A stretch of DNA of 64,000 bases from Pseudomonas aestuarii. GTDB taxonomy: Bacteria > Pseudomonadota > Gammaproteobacteria > Pseudomonadales > Pseudomonadaceae. A model generated the notes under the pieces. The model had not been told where the DNA came from, did no database searches, and saw only the letters and a list, made by a program, of their open reading frames with translations. The translations under genes and the position numbers were made by a program. Shown in pieces: positions 61,905 to 64,000 of this stretch (positions are counted from its first letter, which is position 1; every line of letters begins with the position of its first letter). The DNA is taken from assembly GCF_027988105.1 (NCBI RefSeq), contig NZ_JAQJZJ010000009.1, positions 124,001 to 188,000 on the forward strand, given 5' to 3'.

Positions 61905-62462
61905 ATGTCCACCCCCCCAGTTCGCGAACAATTCCTCGTCATCAGCGCACTCGGCCCCAACGCCATGGAGCTGACCAATGTGCTGTGCCGCACCAGCAAT
62001 GAAAACCGCTGCGCCGTGATCAGTACCCGCCTGAGCCGACATGGCGAGTTCAGCGCCCTGGTGCTGCAGGTCTCCGGCAGCTGGGACGCCCTGGCGCGCC
62101 TGGAGTCGAGCCTGCCGGCCCTGGCCAAGAAGCACGCCTTCACGGTCAACGTGACGCGCAGCGCGGCGGCGGAAAACCGTCCCCAGGCGCTGCCTTACGT
62201 GGCCTATGTCAGCTCGGCCTACCGTCCGGACATCCTCAATGAGCTGTGCCAGTTCTTCATCGACCACAACGTCGAACTGGAGAGCCTGACCTGCGATACC
62301 TACCAGGCCCCGCAAACCGGCGGCACCATGCTCAATGCGACGCTGACCGTGACGCTGCCGGCTGGCACCCAGATCAGCTGGCTGCGCGACCAGTTCCTGG
62401 ATTTCTCCGACGCCTTGAACCTGGACGCCCTGATCGAACCCTGGCGCCCCCAAAACCCATAA
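61905..62462 (+). CDS. GcvR-type ACT-domain regulator
   Basis: This 185-residue protein has two tandem ACT domains (about 8-85, starting EQFLVISALGPNAMELTNVLCRTSNENRC, and about 95-180, starting PYVAYVSSAYRPDILNELCQFFIDHNVELESL). GcvR in E. coli binds glycine and restrains GcvA at the gcv operon. The location between dapA (divergent) and bcp matches P. aeruginosa. It is not itself a DNA-binding protein. The bcp start is 10 bases downstream. Confidence 0.85.
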   Translation: MSTPPVREQFLVISALGPNAMELTNVLCRTSNENRCAVISTRLSRHGEFSALVLQVSGSWDALARLESSLPALAKKHAFTVNVTRSAAAENRPQALPYVAYVSSAYRPDILNELCQFFIDHNVELESLTCDTYQAPQTGGTMLNATLTVTLPAGTQISWLRDQFLDFSDALNLDALIEPWRPQNP

Positions 62463-62472
62463 GGAAGCTGGC

Positions 62473-62946
62473 ATGGCCGTAGCACTCGATACCCCGGTTG
62501 AAGATTTCCAGGCAGCGGCCACCAGCGGTCAGCAGGTTCAGCTGTCGGCACTGCAAGGCCAGCAGGTGGTGATCTATTTCTATCCGAAGGACAGCACCCC
62601 CGGCTGCACCACCGAAGGCCAGGGCTTTCGCGATCACTACCCGGACTTCCAGGCCGCCAACACCCTGGTGTTCGGCGTATCGCGGGACAGCCTCAAGTCC
62701 CACGAGAACTTCAAGGGCAAGCAGCAGTTCCCCTTCGAGCTGATCACGGACAAGGATGAGGCGCTCTGCCAGCTGTTCGACGTGATCAAGCTGAAGAAGC
62801 TCTACGGCAAGGAGTACCTGGGCGTCGACCGCAGCACCTTCCTGATCGATACGCACGGCGTGCTGCGCAAGGAATGGCGTGGAGTGAAAGTAGCGGGCCA
62901 TGTCGAGGCCGTGCTGGCCGCGGCCCAGGAGCTGAACAACGCCTGA
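62473..62946 (+). CDS. bcp: Thiol peroxidase of the Bcp/PrxQ family
   Basis: This 157-residue peroxiredoxin reduces hydroperoxides. The peroxidatic Cys45 lies in YPKDSTPGCTTEG. Position 50, the resolving Cys of E. coli Bcp, is Gln here, so the enzyme is either 1-Cys or uses Cys99 (EALCQLFD). Other motifs are FGVSRDSLKSHENF and STFLIDTHGVLRKEW. It is cotranscribed with the GcvR-like gene and ends at a strong terminator. Confidence 0.93.
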   Translation: MAVALDTPVEDFQAAATSGQQVQLSALQGQQVVIYFYPKDSTPGCTTEGQGFRDHYPDFQAANTLVFGVSRDSLKSHENFKGKQQFPFELITDKDEALCQLFDVIKLKKLYGKEYLGVDRSTFLIDTHGVLRKEWRGVKVAGHVEAVLAAAQELNNA

Positions 62947-62959
62947 AGCCGTACGCATG

Positions 62960-62999
62960 AAAAAGGCCGCTTGCCGGGGTTCCCGCAAGCGGCCTTTTT
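62960..62999. terminator. Bidirectional terminator between bcp and the PerM-like gene
   Basis: AAAAAGGCCGCTTGC and GCAAGCGGCCTTTTT form a perfect 15-bp stem with a 10-base loop. A and T runs on either side let it work on both strands for the convergent genes. Confidence 0.93.
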
Positions 63000-63041
63000 G
63001 TTTCGACCATGCCTGGCCCGGCTATGCCAAGCGCCCCGACC

Positions 63042-64000
63042 TCACTCCTCCTGCAAGGCCAACTCCTTGCGCGGCCAGGCATTGAGCACGGCCTTGAACA
63101 GGGTCGCCAGGGGAATGGCGAAGAACACCCCCCAGAAGCCCCACAAGCCGCCAAACAGCAATACCGCGCAAATGATCGCCACCGGGTGCAGGTTGACCGC
63201 CTCGGAGAACAGCAGCGGCACCAGCACGTTGCCGTCCAGCGCCTGGATCACCCCATACACCACCATCAGATAGAGGAACTGATCGCCGAAGCCCCACTGG
63301 AACAGGCCGATCAGCGCCACCGGCACCGTCACCACCACCGCGCCGATGTATGGCACCACCACCGACAACCCCACCAGCAACGCCAGCAGCGCCGCATAGT
63401 TGAGCCCCAGCGCGGCGAAGGCGATGTAGGTGACGACGCCGCAAATGATGATCTCGATGAACTTGCCACGAATGTAGTTGGCGATCTGCTGGTTCATTTC
63501 CTGCGCCACCTGGGTAATCAGGGTGCGCTCGCGCGGCAGGTAGCCGCGAAACCAGGCACCGATCATCTCGCGATCCTTGAGGAAGAAAAACACCAGGATC
63601 GGTACCAGCACCAGGTAGATCATGATGCCGGCCAGCACTGGCAGGCTGGACAGGGAGAACGACAGCGCCCACTGGCCGAACTTGCCGGCCTCGCCGCTGA
63701 TCGCCTCGGTCAACTGCAGCACCTGGGCATCGCTGATCAGATCCGGGTAACGTTCCGGCAACAGCAGAAACAGCGCCTGCCACTCACCGAGCATGCGCGG
63801 CAGTTCGTTGAACAGGGTGCTCAACTGGCGCCAGATCAGCGGCATCAACACCAGCAGGAACAACACCAGCGAGCTCAAGAACAGCAGGTAGACCAGCGCC
63901 ACCGCCATGAGACGCGGCAGGTGCAGGCGCTCCAGGGCATTGACCAACCCTTGCATCAGAAATGCCAGTACCAGACCGGTCAATACCGGCGCCAGCATGC
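63042..64000 (-). CDS. AI-2E/PerM-family transporter, 5' end outside the window
   Basis: At least 318 residues of a membrane protein with about eight helices are present. The visible part runs from LAPVLTGLVLAFLMQGLVNAL through YIRGKFIEIIICGVVTYIAFAALGLNYAALLALLVGLSVVVPYIGAVVVTVPVALI to FFAIPLATLFKAVLNAWPRKEL. The PYIGA-type motif is characteristic of the family, which includes the autoinducer-2 exporter TqsA and the PerM permeases. The reading frame is open to the window edge, and family members usually have 30-50 more N-terminal residues, so the Met at 63998 is probably internal. Confidence 0.87.
   Translation of the reverse strand, partial: MLAPVLTGLVLAFLMQGLVNALERLHLPRLMAVALVYLLFLSSLVLFLLVLMPLIWRQLSTLFNELPRMLGEWQALFLLLPERYPDLISDAQVLQLTEAISGEAGKFGQWALSFSLSSLPVLAGIMIYLVLVPILVFFFLKDREMIGAWFRGYLPRERTLITQVAQEMNQQIANYIRGKFIEIIICGVVTYIAFAALGLNYAALLALLVGLSVVVPYIGAVVVTVPVALIGLFQWGFGDQFLYLMVVYGVIQALDGNVLVPLLFSEAVNLHPVAIICAVLLFGGLWGFWGVFFAIPLATLFKAVLNAWPRKELALQEE

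Overview
The window looks like a chromosomal segment of a Pseudomonas species (Gammaproteobacteria). The base composition is GC-rich, and two gene orders are, from memory, those of the P. aeruginosa chromosome: metZ-purF-cvpA-dedD-folC-accD-trpF-truA-fimV-asd-leuBDC, and dapA-bamC-purC-tRNA-Ser with gcvR-like, bcp and a PerM-like gene beyond. Almost everything is intact core-type coding sequence. I see no insertion sequence, prophage, integrase, CRISPR array or rRNA.

Layout. (1) 1-6210: a divergently transcribed organophosphorus cassette. It holds a partial GntR/UTRA repressor, a periplasmic binding protein, a cytoplasmic phosphodiesterase/phosphonatase-type hydrolase, two permeases, an ATPase and an HAD phosphatase. 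A near-consensus PhoB box and two UTRA-type palindromes lie in the control region. (2) 6272-23032, minus strand: methionine (metZ), purine (purF), folate (folC), fatty-acid (accD) and tryptophan (trpF) synthesis, tRNA modification (truA), the pole/pilus protein FimV, an Asd-like pseudoenzyme, asd, and leuB-leuD-leuC with a divergent LysR gene. (3) 23118-34268: a six-PAS GGDEF-EAL protein, a frameshifted short-chain dehydrogenase, dusC, a small secreted protein, a 35-codon ORF coupled to a thioesterase, a 7TM diguanylate cyclase, and a TetR-hydrolase pair. (4) 34334-36493: a duplicated tRNA-Ala/tRNA-Glu operon and gltX. (5) 36526-40142: LysR regulator divergent from an EmrAB-type efflux pair. 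(6) 40153-51815: MFS-acyltransferase fusion, azlC/azlD, AraC and GNAT genes, a sodium-symporter-like hybrid sensor kinase, an MgtC-type membrane protein and rmuC. (7) 51885-57960: a Sel1 protein, a 780-bp intergenic region with a DnaA-box cluster, the ydbH-ynbE-ydbL envelope lipid-transport operon, a tiny Gly/His-rich lipoprotein and an FAH-family hydrolase. (8) 58233-64000: tRNA-Ser, a long-form purC where Pseudomonas normally carries the short form, bamC, dapA, a GcvR-like protein, bcp and a partial PerM-family transporter.

The most interesting items are these: the Pho-regulated cassette at the left end, which fits import and two-step intracellular hydrolysis of an organic phosphorus compound; the unexpected purC type; the DnaA-box cluster, whose geometry recalls DARS elements; and several genes outside ordinary annotation (a 53-aa lipoprotein, a 35-aa coupled ORF and a one-base frameshift in a dehydrogenase).
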